Of a stretch of DNA of 64,000 bases, positions 46,772-56,481 are shown piece by piece. Origin of the DNA: JBKEDC01 sp047971925 (lineage in GTDB: Bacteria > Bacteroidota > Bacteroidia > Bacteroidales > Prolixibacteraceae); contig JBKEAC010000085.1 in the NCBI GenBank assembly GCA_047971925.1, positions 29,874 to 93,873 on the forward strand, given 5' to 3'. Both the position numbers and the translations under genes were made by a program. The notes under the pieces are model-generated. The model had not been told where the DNA came from and did no database searches. It worked only from the letters and a program-made list of their open reading frames with translations. How positions within the stretch are numbered: position 1 is the first letter of the stretch; the number at the start of each line of letters is the position of its first letter.

Positions 46772-47762
46772 TTTTATTATTTTTAATTTGTTTTTGTTCT
46801 TCTTTTCTTGCTAGTTGTCGTTGAGTTTCTAAATCATAAGCCTCAACAATTTGTTGCACCAATCGGTGACGAACAATGTCGGATGCATTAAATTTCACAA
46901 AAGAGATATCTCCAATATTCTTTAATATTCGTTGAGCTTGCAATAATCCCGACAAAGCAACATTAGGCAAATCAATCTGACTTTCATCGCCTGTAACGAT
47001 GAACTTTGTGTTCTTTCCCATGCGAGTAAGAAACATTTTCATTTGATTTGCCGTTGTATTTTGAGCTTCATCGAGAATCACAAAGGCATCGCTAAGAGTT
47101 CGCCCTCTCATGAATGCCAATGGTGCTATTTGAATAATACCTTCTTTCATGAACTCTTCCAGTTTTTTCGAAGGAATCATATCTTGTAGCGCATCATAAA
47201 GAGGCTGCAAATAGGGGTCTATTTTTTCTTTCAAATCACCCGGAAGAAACCCTAAGTTCTCACCAGCCTCAACAGCTGGTCGACTTAAAATGATTCTACG
47301 AATTTCTCTATTCTTTAGTGCGCGAACTGCCAAAGCAATTGCCACATAAGTTTTACCCGTTCCTGCTGGACCAATGGCAAAGATTAAATCACTCTTTTTG
47401 CTCTGCTCTACAAGAACTCGTTGATTAGGCGTTTTCGGTTTTATAGGCTTACCGTTATTTCCATATAGTAAGACATCTTTGGGTTGCACCAATGCTTGAG
47501 CTGCCAAAGGATTATCGGCCAGAACTTGTCGAATAGTATCCGTGTTCAGCACATTAAACTGATTGTAATGATCTAGCAATTCTCGCAATTTCAATTCAAA
47601 CGAAGTAATTTCGTTTTTATCTCCATGCAAAATAATCTGCTCTCCCCTACTTATTATTTTAATTTTAGGGAAAAATGAACTAATCAAATCTATTTTGGCA
47701 TTATTAACACCGTAAAATTCTAACAAGTCAACCTCGTCAAGTGTAATCGTTTTTTCAAACAT
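46764..47762 (-). CDS. phoH: PhoH-family ATPase
   Basis: 332 residues, cytosolic. N-terminal KH-like region, then Walker A GPAGTGKTYVA near residue 133 and Walker B AFVILDEAQNTT; RGRTLSDAF and FLTRMGKNTKFIVTGDESQIDLP are typical of PhoH/YbeZ. The family is linked to ribosome maturation and RNA handling; a partner such as YbeY is not in the window. Upstream and overlapping with purC, a pairing common in the phylum. Confidence 0.93.
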   Translation of the reverse strand: MFEKTITLDEVDLLEFYGVNNAKIDLISSFFPKIKIISRGEQIILHGDKNEITSFELKLRELLDHYNQFNVLNTDTIRQVLADNPLAAQALVQPKDVLLYGNNGKPIKPKTPNQRVLVEQSKKSDLIFAIGPAGTGKTYVAIALAVRALKNREIRRIILSRPAVEAGENLGFLPGDLKEKIDPYLQPLYDALQDMIPSKKLEEFMKEGIIQIAPLAFMRGRTLSDAFVILDEAQNTTANQMKMFLTRMGKNTKFIVTGDESQIDLPNVALSGLLQAQRILKNIGDISFVKFNASDIVRHRLVQQIVEAYDLETQRQLARKEEQKQIKNNKNE

Positions 47763-47780
47763 ATATTAATTATTGTCGCT

Positions 47781-47788
47781 CAAAATTA
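47781..47788 (-). promoter_or_regulatory. -7 box (TAATTTTG) for phoH–purC
   Basis: Minus-strand TAATTTTG matches TAnnTTTG, 18 bases before the phoH ATG. A GTTG 22 bases further upstream could serve as the -33 element. Confidence 0.5.
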
Positions 47789-47862
47789 TAAAAATACCTT
47801 TACTTCTGCACAACAAATGCAATAGTTTACGCAAATTGATGCTATTTTCCACAAAAAAACTT

Positions 47863-47870
47863 TACATTTG
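47863..47870 (+). promoter_or_regulatory. -7 box (TACATTTG) upstream of the DUF4831 gene
   Basis: Exact TAnnTTTG match, implying a ~115-base leader before the ATG at 47989. No clear -33 element. Confidence 0.4.
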
Positions 47871-47988
47871 AGCGGACAGAATTCATTTACGCCAAAAAAA
47901 CGGGAAAGATAGACCCTTTTTAAAGCGTAAATTATCCACGGAATATTCATTCTGTCTCAAAAAATTTGAACATTAACTTTTATTAGGT

Positions 47989-49092
47989 ATGAACACCAGA
48001 GTATTTATCATTTTAGCCTTAATTTTCAGTAACACCATCGCCGTTTTTGGAAAAAAAAAGGAAGAAGCTCCTATCCTAGGATTGATGTATAGCCTACCTC
48101 GAACCGTTGTAAAAATCAATGTCAGTGCTCAATGCACTCAAGTCGTTGCTGGTCCCTATGCTTCTTTTGCTGAAAGCTGCTTAGGCATTAAAAATGCACC
48201 ACAGCATGATGTATCTTTATGGCACATTAATAGTATCGATTTCAAAACCTTTGCAGAAGCCGATCCTGCTCAACAATACCAATCATTAGGAGTTGCGGGC
48301 TCATTAGTTAGTCTTTCTAACAATGGCGTGATTGCTGGTGTGAACACTATTGCTCCCACACAGAAAGAGAATTTAAGCTATTCCTCTTTTGCAACACCCA
48401 AAATGCAAATCCCAACGACTAACTTTTCGAATCTAACGATGGAAGGAAGAACATACACACTTACTGATTCAACAGGAACACATGTTTTTCAAAAAACCGA
48501 TGCAGAAATGGCTCAAGAAGCAGCCAACACTATTATCGACTTACGCCAACAACGTTTCGACCTGCTTGCAAGTGCTTTAGACAGTCGCGACAAAACCGAC
48601 TCACAATCACTTCAAGCGGCAGCTGAAAAGCTCACTCAGATGGAAGAAGAGTATCTTGCTCTATTCATTGGAATAAGTGTTACTTCTGCTCATAATTTCA
48701 GCTTTGACTACGTACCTACTAGCCAAAAAAACAATGGTGAAGCCGCTTTCCGATTTTCAGAAAGCAACGGACCGGTTCCTGCGAGTGATTTAACAGGAGC
48801 TCCAGTAACTGTGAGCATAGAAATGCCAGGAACTTCAACACTTGAAGGAATGACAGCAACAGAAAGTGAAAACGCACTTTATTATCGTATTCCCACGCGA
48901 GTTAATTTAGTTCTTGATTTTGCAGGAAAAACACTTGCTAATGCTCATTTGGAATTAGCACAATTTGGCACAATAATGCCAATTCCAAATCAACTGCTTG
49001 ATGGTCGATTTGAAATAATCATGAATCCGGAAACAGGAGCTATCATGGGTAGTAAGCAAATCATCTTCGAAACAGATAACAAGAAAAAATAA
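47989..49092 (+). CDS. DUF4831 family exported protein
   Basis: 367 residues with a signal peptide (MNTRVFIILALIFSNTIAVFG). The segments PILGLMYSLPRTVVKI near residue 27 and AGPYASFAESCLGIKN near residue 57 are typical of DUF4831, a Bacteroidota family without known function. A helical middle (EEYLALFIGISVTSAHNFSF) precedes a beta-rich end. Followed after 55 bases by pepD, with no terminator seen, so possibly co-transcribed. Confidence 0.85.
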   Translation: MNTRVFIILALIFSNTIAVFGKKKEEAPILGLMYSLPRTVVKINVSAQCTQVVAGPYASFAESCLGIKNAPQHDVSLWHINSIDFKTFAEADPAQQYQSLGVAGSLVSLSNNGVIAGVNTIAPTQKENLSYSSFATPKMQIPTTNFSNLTMEGRTYTLTDSTGTHVFQKTDAEMAQEAANTIIDLRQQRFDLLASALDSRDKTDSQSLQAAAEKLTQMEEEYLALFIGISVTSAHNFSFDYVPTSQKNNGEAAFRFSESNGPVPASDLTGAPVTVSIEMPGTSTLEGMTATESENALYYRIPTRVNLVLDFAGKTLANAHLELAQFGTIMPIPNQLLDGRFEIIMNPETGAIMGSKQIIFETDNKKK

Positions 49093-49147
49093 TCACTCTT
49101 CTTTAAAATTCTGATAATTTACAAATCATACATAAGATAATAACCAT

Positions 49148-50614
49148 ATGAGCAACGAAATTCAAAATCTGAGTCCTAAAGCTATTTGGGAAAATTTCTA
49201 CTCACTAACTCAGATTCCAAGACCTTCTCACCACGAAGAAAAAATTCAGGAATACCTCGTTAATTTTGGAAAGAATTTAAATCTCGAAACCTTTAAAGAC
49301 GAAGCTGGGAATATCATTATTAGAAAGCCTGCTACAAAGGGTCTCGAAAATCGAATTGGGGTAATTCTTCAAGCTCACCTCGATATGGTTCCTCAAAAGA
49401 ATAGTTCTAAAACTCACGACTTTGAAAATGATGCTATCGAAACAATCATTGATGGAGAATGGGTAACAGCCAACGAAACTACTTTGGGAGCCGACAACGG
49501 CATTGGCGTTGCTGCTGCAATGGGGGTTCTCGCTGCTACAAATATTGAACACGGACCGATTGAAGTTTTATTTACAGCTACTGAAGAAACTGGAATGGAT
49601 GGAGCCAATGGTTTAAAACCAGGAATACTTTCAGGCGATATTCTTCTAAATCTTGACTCTGAAGATGAAGGGGAACTCTATGTTGGTTGCGCGGGAGGCG
49701 AAGATGCTTCTGTAACTTTCAAGTACGACAAGAGAGAAGTTCCTAGTGAATTTATCGGTGGAAAACTCTGTGTAACTGGTCTTAAAGGCGGACATTCAGG
49801 AATGGATATCATCTTGCAGCGAGCTAATGCAAATAAAATTTTCTTTCGCGTTCTGAATGAACTACACAATGAATTAGGAGCTCGTCTTGCGAGTATTCAA
49901 GGTGGTAGTTTGCGCAATGCCATTCCTCGCGAAGCATTTGGCTTGGTTGCCTTAAAGAAAACGAAATGGAAAGCTGCGCTTGAAATGGTGGAACGATTAA
50001 ATACTACAATTCAAAAAGAATTTACGGCAACTGAACCTTCTTTATCTATCGAACTTCTACCCGAAACAAAGATTAATTACTTAATTAATAAAACAACACA
50101 ACAAAATCTCACCTCTGCCATTCTTGCTTGCCCTAATGGCGTGATTCGAATGTCAGACAAGATGCCTAATTTAGTTGAAACTTCGGTGAACATGGCAACA
50201 GTGAACTCTGAAGGGAAAGGGAATAAAATAATCATTTCTTTCTTAATGCGAAGCTCTGTTGATTCTGCAAAAGCCTTCTTAGGTCAACGTATTGCCTCGG
50301 TTTTTGAATTAGCTGGCGCCCACACAAAGTTTTCGGGTGCTTATCCAGGTTGGCAACCAAACCTATCTTCACCAATATTAAAAACAATGCAAGATGTCTA
50401 TCTTCAAATGCATGGAAAGACACCTGAAATCAAAGCAGTGCATGCCGGTTTAGAATGTGGAATACTCGGAAGTAAATATCCTAATTGGGATATGATTTCT
50501 TTTGGGCCAACAATCAGATTTCCTCACTCTCCTGATGAAAAAGTGAATATTGAATCTGTTTCTAAATTCTGGGAGTATCTTCTTGAAGTTCTAAAAAATA
50601 TTCCTCAAAAATAA
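49148..50614 (+). CDS. pepD: Aminoacyl-histidine dipeptidase (M20C, PepD)
   Basis: Zinc dipeptidase cleaving Xaa-His and other dipeptides in the cytosol. 488 residues, no signal peptide. Metal-site motifs in order: QAHLDMVPQK (about residue 78), GADNGIGVAAAMG (about residue 117), the catalytic/metal EETGMDGA (about residue 149), and the C-terminal HAGLECGIL. The central GLKGGHSGMDI marks the dimerisation lid. The next gene is a peptide/H+ symporter, so uptake and hydrolysis of small peptides are paired. Confidence 0.95.
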   Translation: MSNEIQNLSPKAIWENFYSLTQIPRPSHHEEKIQEYLVNFGKNLNLETFKDEAGNIIIRKPATKGLENRIGVILQAHLDMVPQKNSSKTHDFENDAIETIIDGEWVTANETTLGADNGIGVAAAMGVLAATNIEHGPIEVLFTATEETGMDGANGLKPGILSGDILLNLDSEDEGELYVGCAGGEDASVTFKYDKREVPSEFIGGKLCVTGLKGGHSGMDIILQRANANKIFFRVLNELHNELGARLASIQGGSLRNAIPREAFGLVALKKTKWKAALEMVERLNTTIQKEFTATEPSLSIELLPETKINYLINKTTQQNLTSAILACPNGVIRMSDKMPNLVETSVNMATVNSEGKGNKIIISFLMRSSVDSAKAFLGQRIASVFELAGAHTKFSGAYPGWQPNLSSPILKTMQDVYLQMHGKTPEIKAVHAGLECGILGSKYPNWDMISFGPTIRFPHSPDEKVNIESVSKFWEYLLEVLKNIPQK

Positions 50615-50705
50615 TTTTTCAAACACCTATTTCAAGTTGAATTGTATGCTCCTTGAAAAACTGTAAAGGTATTTTCTAAATAAATATAACTTAAATAAAC
50701 AACAA

Positions 50706-52223
50706 ATGAGTTCACAAGACAAAAGTTTTTTCGGACATCCTGGCGGATTAGCCACGCTGTTCGCAACGGAAATGTGGGAACGTTTCAGCTATTATGGAAT
50801 GCGTGCCCTTCTCGTACTATTCCTAACCGCTCAACTTGCAAATGGAGGATTTGGTTTTGACAAAGAAACTGCTTTCCAAATTTATGGAATTTTCACAGCT
50901 CTAGTTTATGTCACTCCGATGATTGGAGGCGTTCTTGCTGACAAAGTTCTAGGACAACGCATGACAATATACATCGGTGGTCTCACCATGGCTATTGGTC
51001 AGTTCATGCTTGCTTGGGCTGCCGTTCATCATGGCGATGGTGATTTGCCTAGCAATCGTGAGTTCTGGTTCTACTGCGGACTAGGAGTTCTCATCCTTGG
51101 AAATGGTTTTTTCAAGCCAAATATTTCTACAATGGTTGGCGATTTATATGACAACAACGACCCTAGAAAAGATGGTGGCTTCACTATTTTTTATATGGGT
51201 ATTAATTTAGGAGCTTTCATTTCTCCATTCGTTGCTGGTTACCTAGGCGAGAAAGTAAGTTGGGAATATGGATATATTGCATCGGGTGTAGGAATGCTTG
51301 TTGGCGTAATTTGGTTCTTATGTCGTTCTGAACGCACTCTTGGTCACATTGGAATGCCTCCTAAAACACCCATAACGCAAACATCGCTAACTATAAAAAA
51401 CTGGGGTATCATTGCTATATATGTATGTTGCCTTGTTTTTGGCGTTATCGGATTTTTAAAAGGTTGGTCGGCACTTTCTGAATTAGCAACTACTTGGATT
51501 ATCCGCATCGTGGCTATTCTTGGCGGTACTTATCTCTTAACTTCAATCATTAAAGATACAAAAGGTGGTGACCAATGGGGACGAGTTGCTGTAATATTTA
51601 TTCTTGCATTCTTCAATATTTTCTTCTGGGTTGGTTTCGAACAGGCTGGAACTACATTTAACATGTTTGCAGCTGAAAATACCGACCGTTTGATAGGTAA
51701 TTTTGAAATACCCGCCTCGTGGTTTCAATCAATCAATGCGATCTTCATTGTGATACTTGCTCCTATTTTCTCTATCATATGGGTAAAACTCGGAAAATTA
51801 AATCCTAAAACACCATTTAAATTTGGTTGGGGAATGGCTCTACTCGCTGGAGGTGCTGCCGTGATGGCTGTTGCTGATGGTCTAACTCAAGGCGGAACAA
51901 ATTTAGTATCTCCTCTTTGGTTAACCTTGGTTTATTTAATCTTTACTTGCGGTGAGCTTTGCATCTCCCCTATTGGTCTTTCAATGGTAACGAAGCTTTC
52001 TCCTCCTAAATTAGTTTCTACAATGATGGGGCTTTGGATGTTCTCATTTGCTGCTGGAAACTATGCAGCTTCGCAAATGGAAAAACTTTCAAAAACACTC
52101 GAAGTAACATACAACATGGAAGTTAATGTCTTCTGGTTTGTATCGATTATAACATCAATTGCCGCTATTTTGCTGTTTATTCTTGGTCCTTGGTTGACTA
52201 GAATGATGAAAGGAATCAACTAA
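50706..52223 (+). CDS. POT-family proton-dependent oligopeptide transporter
   Basis: 505 residues, about 14 membrane segments. MWERFSYYGMRALLVLFL near residue 23 contains the ExxERFxYYG motif that couples protons, and the PTR2 signature is FTIFYMGINLGAFISPF (about residue 160); a third signature is near GEL. Imports di- and tripeptides with protons. Follows pepD by 91 bases and ends at a strong hairpin. Confidence 0.94.
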   Translation: MSSQDKSFFGHPGGLATLFATEMWERFSYYGMRALLVLFLTAQLANGGFGFDKETAFQIYGIFTALVYVTPMIGGVLADKVLGQRMTIYIGGLTMAIGQFMLAWAAVHHGDGDLPSNREFWFYCGLGVLILGNGFFKPNISTMVGDLYDNNDPRKDGGFTIFYMGINLGAFISPFVAGYLGEKVSWEYGYIASGVGMLVGVIWFLCRSERTLGHIGMPPKTPITQTSLTIKNWGIIAIYVCCLVFGVIGFLKGWSALSELATTWIIRIVAILGGTYLLTSIIKDTKGGDQWGRVAVIFILAFFNIFFWVGFEQAGTTFNMFAAENTDRLIGNFEIPASWFQSINAIFIVILAPIFSIIWVKLGKLNPKTPFKFGWGMALLAGGAAVMAVADGLTQGGTNLVSPLWLTLVYLIFTCGELCISPIGLSMVTKLSPPKLVSTMMGLWMFSFAAGNYAASQMEKLSKTLEVTYNMEVNVFWFVSIITSIAAILLFILGPWLTRMMKGIN

Positions 52224-52250
52224 TTTTTCTTGAGCTCGTCTCAAATGAAA

Positions 52251-52295
52251 GTAACAAAAAAGTTAAACCTTTAAGGGTTTAACTTTTTTTGTTAC
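52251..52295 (+). terminator. Long hairpin terminator after the POT gene
   Basis: GTAACAAAAAAGTTAAACC at 52251–52269 pairs with 52276–52295 with one bulged T; loop of 6 nt. Confidence 0.88.
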
Positions 52296-52378
52296 TATTG
52301 CTAATAACCTTTAGGCAACTTTTATGTTTTATGGTTGATGAAATGTAAATTTCAATAACACCTTTAAAATTATTATAT

Positions 52379-54595
52379 ATGAACATCTCCAAAAGAAAAA
52401 TTACAAACTTATTATTTATCGCATTGCTTTCTATCAGTCTTTCCTGCTCTAAAGAAGAAAATGATGATCTACTCTTAGAAATAAACCCATCGGAATTAAC
52501 TATGAGTCGAGTGGCGTCGGAGCAAACTGTTGCTGTAACAACAAACTTATCTAACATTAGTTGTTCTTCTAACGAACTGTGGTGCATTGCCAATTATTCT
52601 GATGGAAATATCAACGTAACAACAACTACCAACGAACAATCGAGCAGCCGAAATGCGCAAATTACCATTAGTGCCGAAAATATAACACGAACTATTTCTA
52701 TTTCTCAACTAGGCTACGATTCATATGCTAATAATATTAAAGATAACCTTAAAATATCGGCTTCAGGCGCTGAAACTTCATCGTTTCAATCTGGAACAGG
52801 AATTGAATTAACAATCGACGGAGACTACTCAACCATTTACCACTCAAAATGGAACAATTCAGCAAGTAATTATTTCCCAATCACCATGACTTATAACTTT
52901 ACAGATATTGCTGCGATTGACTATTTGATATATTATCCTCGCCAAGAAGGCACAAATGGATTCATCAAAGAATTGGAGCTGTGGGTAGCAACCGAAACCG
53001 ATACAGAACTCACCAAATATGGAGAATACAACTTCAATGGCAATTCAAGTCCTTCAAAAATAAGCTTCCCTTCTAGCCTGATAAAACCAACATCTATTAA
53101 ATTCATTGTAAAATCGGGTTCTGGCGATGATCAAGGTTTTGTTTCTTGTGCCGAAATGGAGTTCTACCAAAACAACCCTGAAAACTTCGATTTCTCTACC
53201 ATATTTACCGATAACAGTTGTTCTGAAATAAAATCTGGTGTAACAGAAGAAAATATCATGGCAATCCCAAATAACTTTTACAGAGATTTGGCATTAGAAA
53301 TATACAACAATACTTACGAAAGCGAATTTAGAGTCCAAGAATATGCAGCATTTCAAGACCCCAACATCATGGCTGCTATCAACAAAACAAGTCCATATAG
53401 CTTGCGTGACAATCCAACGGGCATTTCTGTTCATGCCGGAGAAGAACTTATCTTTTTTGCTAACAAGCCTTCGGGTGAGAATATTTCCATCTTAATTCAA
53501 GATTTAAACAATGGATTTGGAGGAAATACTTATGCTGTGTTCGATGGATTAAACAAAATTAATGTTAGCTCAGGAGGTTTAGTCTATGTCATGTATCAAA
53601 GCAATGAAACTTCAGCAGATGATGTAAAAATCAACTTTGCAACAGGTGATGTTAATGGATATTTTGACAGCAGAAAGCACAATTCAACCGACTGGTCTCG
53701 CTTGTTGAATGCTGCTGTTTCTGATCATTTCGATGTGATTGGTGAATTTGCTCACTTAACATTTCCAACAGCTAATTTCAAAGATAACACCCCCGACGGC
53801 TTGGCTCTAATCGATAAATATGATAATTTAGTTCAACTTGAATGGGAATTCATGGGACTTTATAAATACAATAAAACTTTTAAAAACCACATGTATTTTC
53901 ATGTCATCTACACCGATGATTACATGTATGCAACATCAAACCGAACCGCATATTCAGAAGGTACAATGGACTACATGACTTCTCTTAGTGAATTTTCATC
54001 ATCGCCGTGGGGACCAGCTCATGAAGTTGGGCATTGCAATCAAACTCGACCTGGATTAAAATGGATTGGGATGACCGAAGTTACAACAAACATTTACTCC
54101 CTACATGTGCAAACCTCTTGGGGAAATAAAAGCCGTCTAGTTGATGAAGGAAAATATGCAAATGCAATTGCCGAGATTGTTACTCCAAAGATTGCTCACA
54201 ATGAAGCAAAGGATGTTTTCAATAAACTTGTTCCTTTCTGGCAATTAAAATTATATTTAATTGATGCCCTTGGAAAAAAAGACTTTTACAAAGATTTACA
54301 TGAATATGTACGTAATAAAGACTATTCTGATGTTGTAAATGAAGGATTTTATCAACTCGATTTTGTTAGGGCTACATGTCAAATTGCCAATCTCGATTTG
54401 ACAACGTTCTTTGAACAATGGGGGTTCTTAACTCCTATCGATATGGAAATAAGCGATTACTCAACAAAGCAATTCACCATAACTCAAGAAGAAATCGATG
54501 CATTAAAGGCTGAAATAGCAGCAAAAGAATATCAAAAACCAAATCACTCTGATATTTATAAAATTACTGATGATAATGTTGCCAGCTACAAATAA
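52379..54595 (+). CDS. Lipoprotein with BACON and discoidin-like domains and M60 (enhancin-like) metallopeptidase domain
   Basis: 738 residues. Lipoprotein signal ends FIALLSISLSC. Residues ~35–110 resemble a BACON domain (ELTMSRVASEQTVAVTT to TRTISISQLGY). Residues ~115–265 look like an F5/8 type C carbohydrate-binding fold (IELTIDGDYSTIYHSKW). The rest is an M60 peptidase: GISVHAGEELIFFANKP, and the zinc motif HEVGHCNQ with downstream Glu in WIGMTEVTTN. Family members cut heavily O-glycosylated proteins such as mucins. Carbohydrate-binding modules fit a cell-surface glycoprotease. Own promoter not evident; followed by a hairpin. Confidence 0.88.
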   Translation: MNISKRKITNLLFIALLSISLSCSKEENDDLLLEINPSELTMSRVASEQTVAVTTNLSNISCSSNELWCIANYSDGNINVTTTTNEQSSSRNAQITISAENITRTISISQLGYDSYANNIKDNLKISASGAETSSFQSGTGIELTIDGDYSTIYHSKWNNSASNYFPITMTYNFTDIAAIDYLIYYPRQEGTNGFIKELELWVATETDTELTKYGEYNFNGNSSPSKISFPSSLIKPTSIKFIVKSGSGDDQGFVSCAEMEFYQNNPENFDFSTIFTDNSCSEIKSGVTEENIMAIPNNFYRDLALEIYNNTYESEFRVQEYAAFQDPNIMAAINKTSPYSLRDNPTGISVHAGEELIFFANKPSGENISILIQDLNNGFGGNTYAVFDGLNKINVSSGGLVYVMYQSNETSADDVKINFATGDVNGYFDSRKHNSTDWSRLLNAAVSDHFDVIGEFAHLTFPTANFKDNTPDGLALIDKYDNLVQLEWEFMGLYKYNKTFKNHMYFHVIYTDDYMYATSNRTAYSEGTMDYMTSLSEFSSSPWGPAHEVGHCNQTRPGLKWIGMTEVTTNIYSLHVQTSWGNKSRLVDEGKYANAIAEIVTPKIAHNEAKDVFNKLVPFWQLKLYLIDALGKKDFYKDLHEYVRNKDYSDVVNEGFYQLDFVRATCQIANLDLTTFFEQWGFLTPIDMEISDYSTKQFTITQEEIDALKAEIAAKEYQKPNHSDIYKITDDNVASYK

Positions 54596-54656
54596 AACAA
54601 AAACAACTTGCACTCGTTGTCAATGATATCACCAAAATAAATATCTCTGAAATATC

Positions 54657-54694
54657 AGAAAGGTTCTAAAAATCATTTAGAACCTTTCTTTTTT
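54657..54694 (+). terminator. Hairpin terminator after the M60 gene
   Basis: AGAAAGGTTCTAAA, loop AATCA, TTTAGAACCTTTCT then T-run: 14 perfect pairs. Confidence 0.9.
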
Positions 54695-54749
54695 AATTTA
54701 CATTTGCCTAATCCTATAACACTTTATCAGGACGAGATAAATAATTTAA

Positions 54750-54876
54750 GTGGCCTCTAAAAATTAGTTTTTATTAGGAGACTGCTAAAGACGCATTGAA
54801 ATGCATCTCCACAATTAGGGTGAAATCTATCCCTTATAAAATCAAAATGACCTAAGAGCTAATTTTAGAAGTCCCC
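54750..54876 (-). mobile_element. MITE-like element, short copy with both ends
   Basis: Left end TGGCCTCTAAAAATTAG and right end CTAATTTTAGAAGTCCCC, about 125 bp. Read on the minus strand it begins GGGGACTTCTAAAATTAG and keeps CTTAGGTCATTTTGATTTTA and, near its end, TTTAGCAG, matching the 187-bp copy at 63226. TTAA flanks the left edge (54746–54749); not the right. No ORF. Confidence 0.75.
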
Positions 54877-54958
54877 AATATTTACGATACAACAAAAAAA
54901 TACTCCTTCAAATAGGTGAATAAGTATTTTATACCATAGCCAACTTTTTACTTTACAC

Positions 54959-54966
54959 TACTTTTG
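54959..54966 (+). promoter_or_regulatory. -7 box (TACTTTTG) for the alpha-oxoamine synthase
   Basis: Exact TAnnTTTG match 29 bases before ATG 54996. An in-frame GTG at 54966 overlaps the box and is not the likely start. Confidence 0.55.
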
Positions 54967-54995
54967 TGCTAAATTTTAATTTAAAAGATAAAGCA

Positions 54996-56246
54996 ATGGA
55001 TATATTTGACAAATTCAGTTCGAACAAAGGAAATATTGGTCAACACATGAAAGAAGCTCATGGATATTTCGCATTCCCAAAATTAGAAGGCGAAATTGGT
55101 CCACGCATGATGTTTCGAGGAAAAGAAGTTTTAAACTGGAGTTTAAATAACTATATTGGTTTAGCAAACCACCCAGAAGTGCGAGAAGCAGATGCACAAG
55201 GTGCTAAAGATTGGGGTTTAGCATACCCGATGGGCGCTCGCATGATGTCAGGACAAACCTCACTACATGAAGAACTTGAACGAGATTTAGCTGCTTTTGT
55301 TGGTAAGGAAGATGCTTTCCTATTAAATTTTGGATACCAAGGAATGGTTTCAATCATCGACACCATCGTTGGTAGAAATGATGTTATAGTATACGATAGT
55401 GAATCTCATGCCTGCATCATCGATGGTGTTCGCCTTCACATGGGTAAACGCTATGTTTACACACATAATGATATTGATAATCTGCGCAAACAACTAGAGC
55501 GCGCCACTAAATTAGCAGAAAAACAAGGAGGTGGCATTCTAGTAATTACAGAAGGAGTTTTCGGTATGTCGGGCGACATGGGAAAATTAGATGAAATTTG
55601 TGCTCTGAAAAAAGAATTCAACTTCCGTATTTTGGTCGATGATGCTCATGGTTTCGGCACAATGGGAAAAACTGGAGCCGGAGTTCCAGAACACTTTGGT
55701 GTGACCGATCAAATCGATATTTTATTTTGCACATTTGCAAAATCAATGGCATTAATTGGAGCCTTTGTAGCAACCAACACCGATGTTTGCAACTATTTGC
55801 GATACAACATGCGTTCTCAAACTTTTGCAAAATCACTTCCAATGCCTCTTGTGGTTGGAGCAAAAAAACGTTTAGAACTATTGAAAGGCCATCCTGAATT
55901 ACGTGAAAACCTTTGGACAATTGTTCGTGCCCTTCAATCTGGATTCAAAGATGCTGGATTTGACATTGGTAAAACAAACACTCCTGTAACTCCTGTTTTC
56001 ATGAAAGGTGGTGTGGTTGAAGCAACAAATGTGGTTGTTGAAATGCGTGAAGTTTACAACATCTTCTGTTCGGTTGTTGTTTACCCAGTTATTCCTAAAG
56101 GTGAAATCATCCTACGCATTATTCCTACTGCAGTGCACACGCTAGAAGATGTAAAATACACTATTGAATGCTTCAAGAAAGTTCGAACTAAACTAGAAGC
56201 TGGAGAATTTAAAGGCGATGCGATTAAACCAATGGGTAAAATCTAG
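54996..56246 (+). CDS. Alpha-oxoamine synthase-family PLP enzyme (serine palmitoyltransferase / KBL / AONS type)
   Basis: 416 residues from ATG 54996 (MDIFDKFSSNKGNIGQ). PLP fold: NNYIGLANHPEVREA, YPMGARMMSGQTSLHEELE, DDAHGFGTMGKTGAG (Asp and His that hold PLP), and FAKSMALIGAF with the Schiff-base Lys. These condense an amino acid with an acyl-CoA. Sphingolipid-making serine palmitoyltransferase is common in Bacteroidales, but 2-amino-3-ketobutyrate ligase and 8-amino-7-oxononanoate synthase share the motifs. No bio or tdh neighbours are present to decide. Monocistronic, with own promoter and terminator. Confidence 0.82.
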   Translation: MDIFDKFSSNKGNIGQHMKEAHGYFAFPKLEGEIGPRMMFRGKEVLNWSLNNYIGLANHPEVREADAQGAKDWGLAYPMGARMMSGQTSLHEELERDLAAFVGKEDAFLLNFGYQGMVSIIDTIVGRNDVIVYDSESHACIIDGVRLHMGKRYVYTHNDIDNLRKQLERATKLAEKQGGGILVITEGVFGMSGDMGKLDEICALKKEFNFRILVDDAHGFGTMGKTGAGVPEHFGVTDQIDILFCTFAKSMALIGAFVATNTDVCNYLRYNMRSQTFAKSLPMPLVVGAKKRLELLKGHPELRENLWTIVRALQSGFKDAGFDIGKTNTPVTPVFMKGGVVEATNVVVEMREVYNIFCSVVVYPVIPKGEIILRIIPTAVHTLEDVKYTIECFKKVRTKLEAGEFKGDAIKPMGKI

Positions 56247-56264
56247 TCTGAATCATCTCATTAT

Positions 56265-56297
56265 AAAGGCAACTTCAAGAAGTTGCCTTTTTTTTTG
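56265..56297 (+). terminator. Hairpin terminator after the alpha-oxoamine synthase gene
   Basis: AAAGGCAACTT, loop CAAG, AAGTTGCCTTT followed by T-run; 11 perfect pairs. Confidence 0.9.
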
Positions 56298-56449
56298 AAA
56301 ACAAGTAGCCTTAATTTCTAATGATATTTTACAGTCTAACTGACATCTTTGAAGTATTCTACGAAAATAAGCATGATTGCTAAATGAAAAAAACTGCTAA
56401 ATCTTCCCTAATTATCGGCTCTCAAGTAAGAACTTTCCGTATTATTTAT

Positions 56450-56457
56450 TACATTTG
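56450..56457 (+). promoter_or_regulatory. -7 box (TACATTTG) for the gene at 56482
   Basis: Exact TAnnTTTG match 25 bases before the ATG. Confidence 0.45.
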
Positions 56458-56481
56458 AATCAATCAAAATAAAAATATTTT

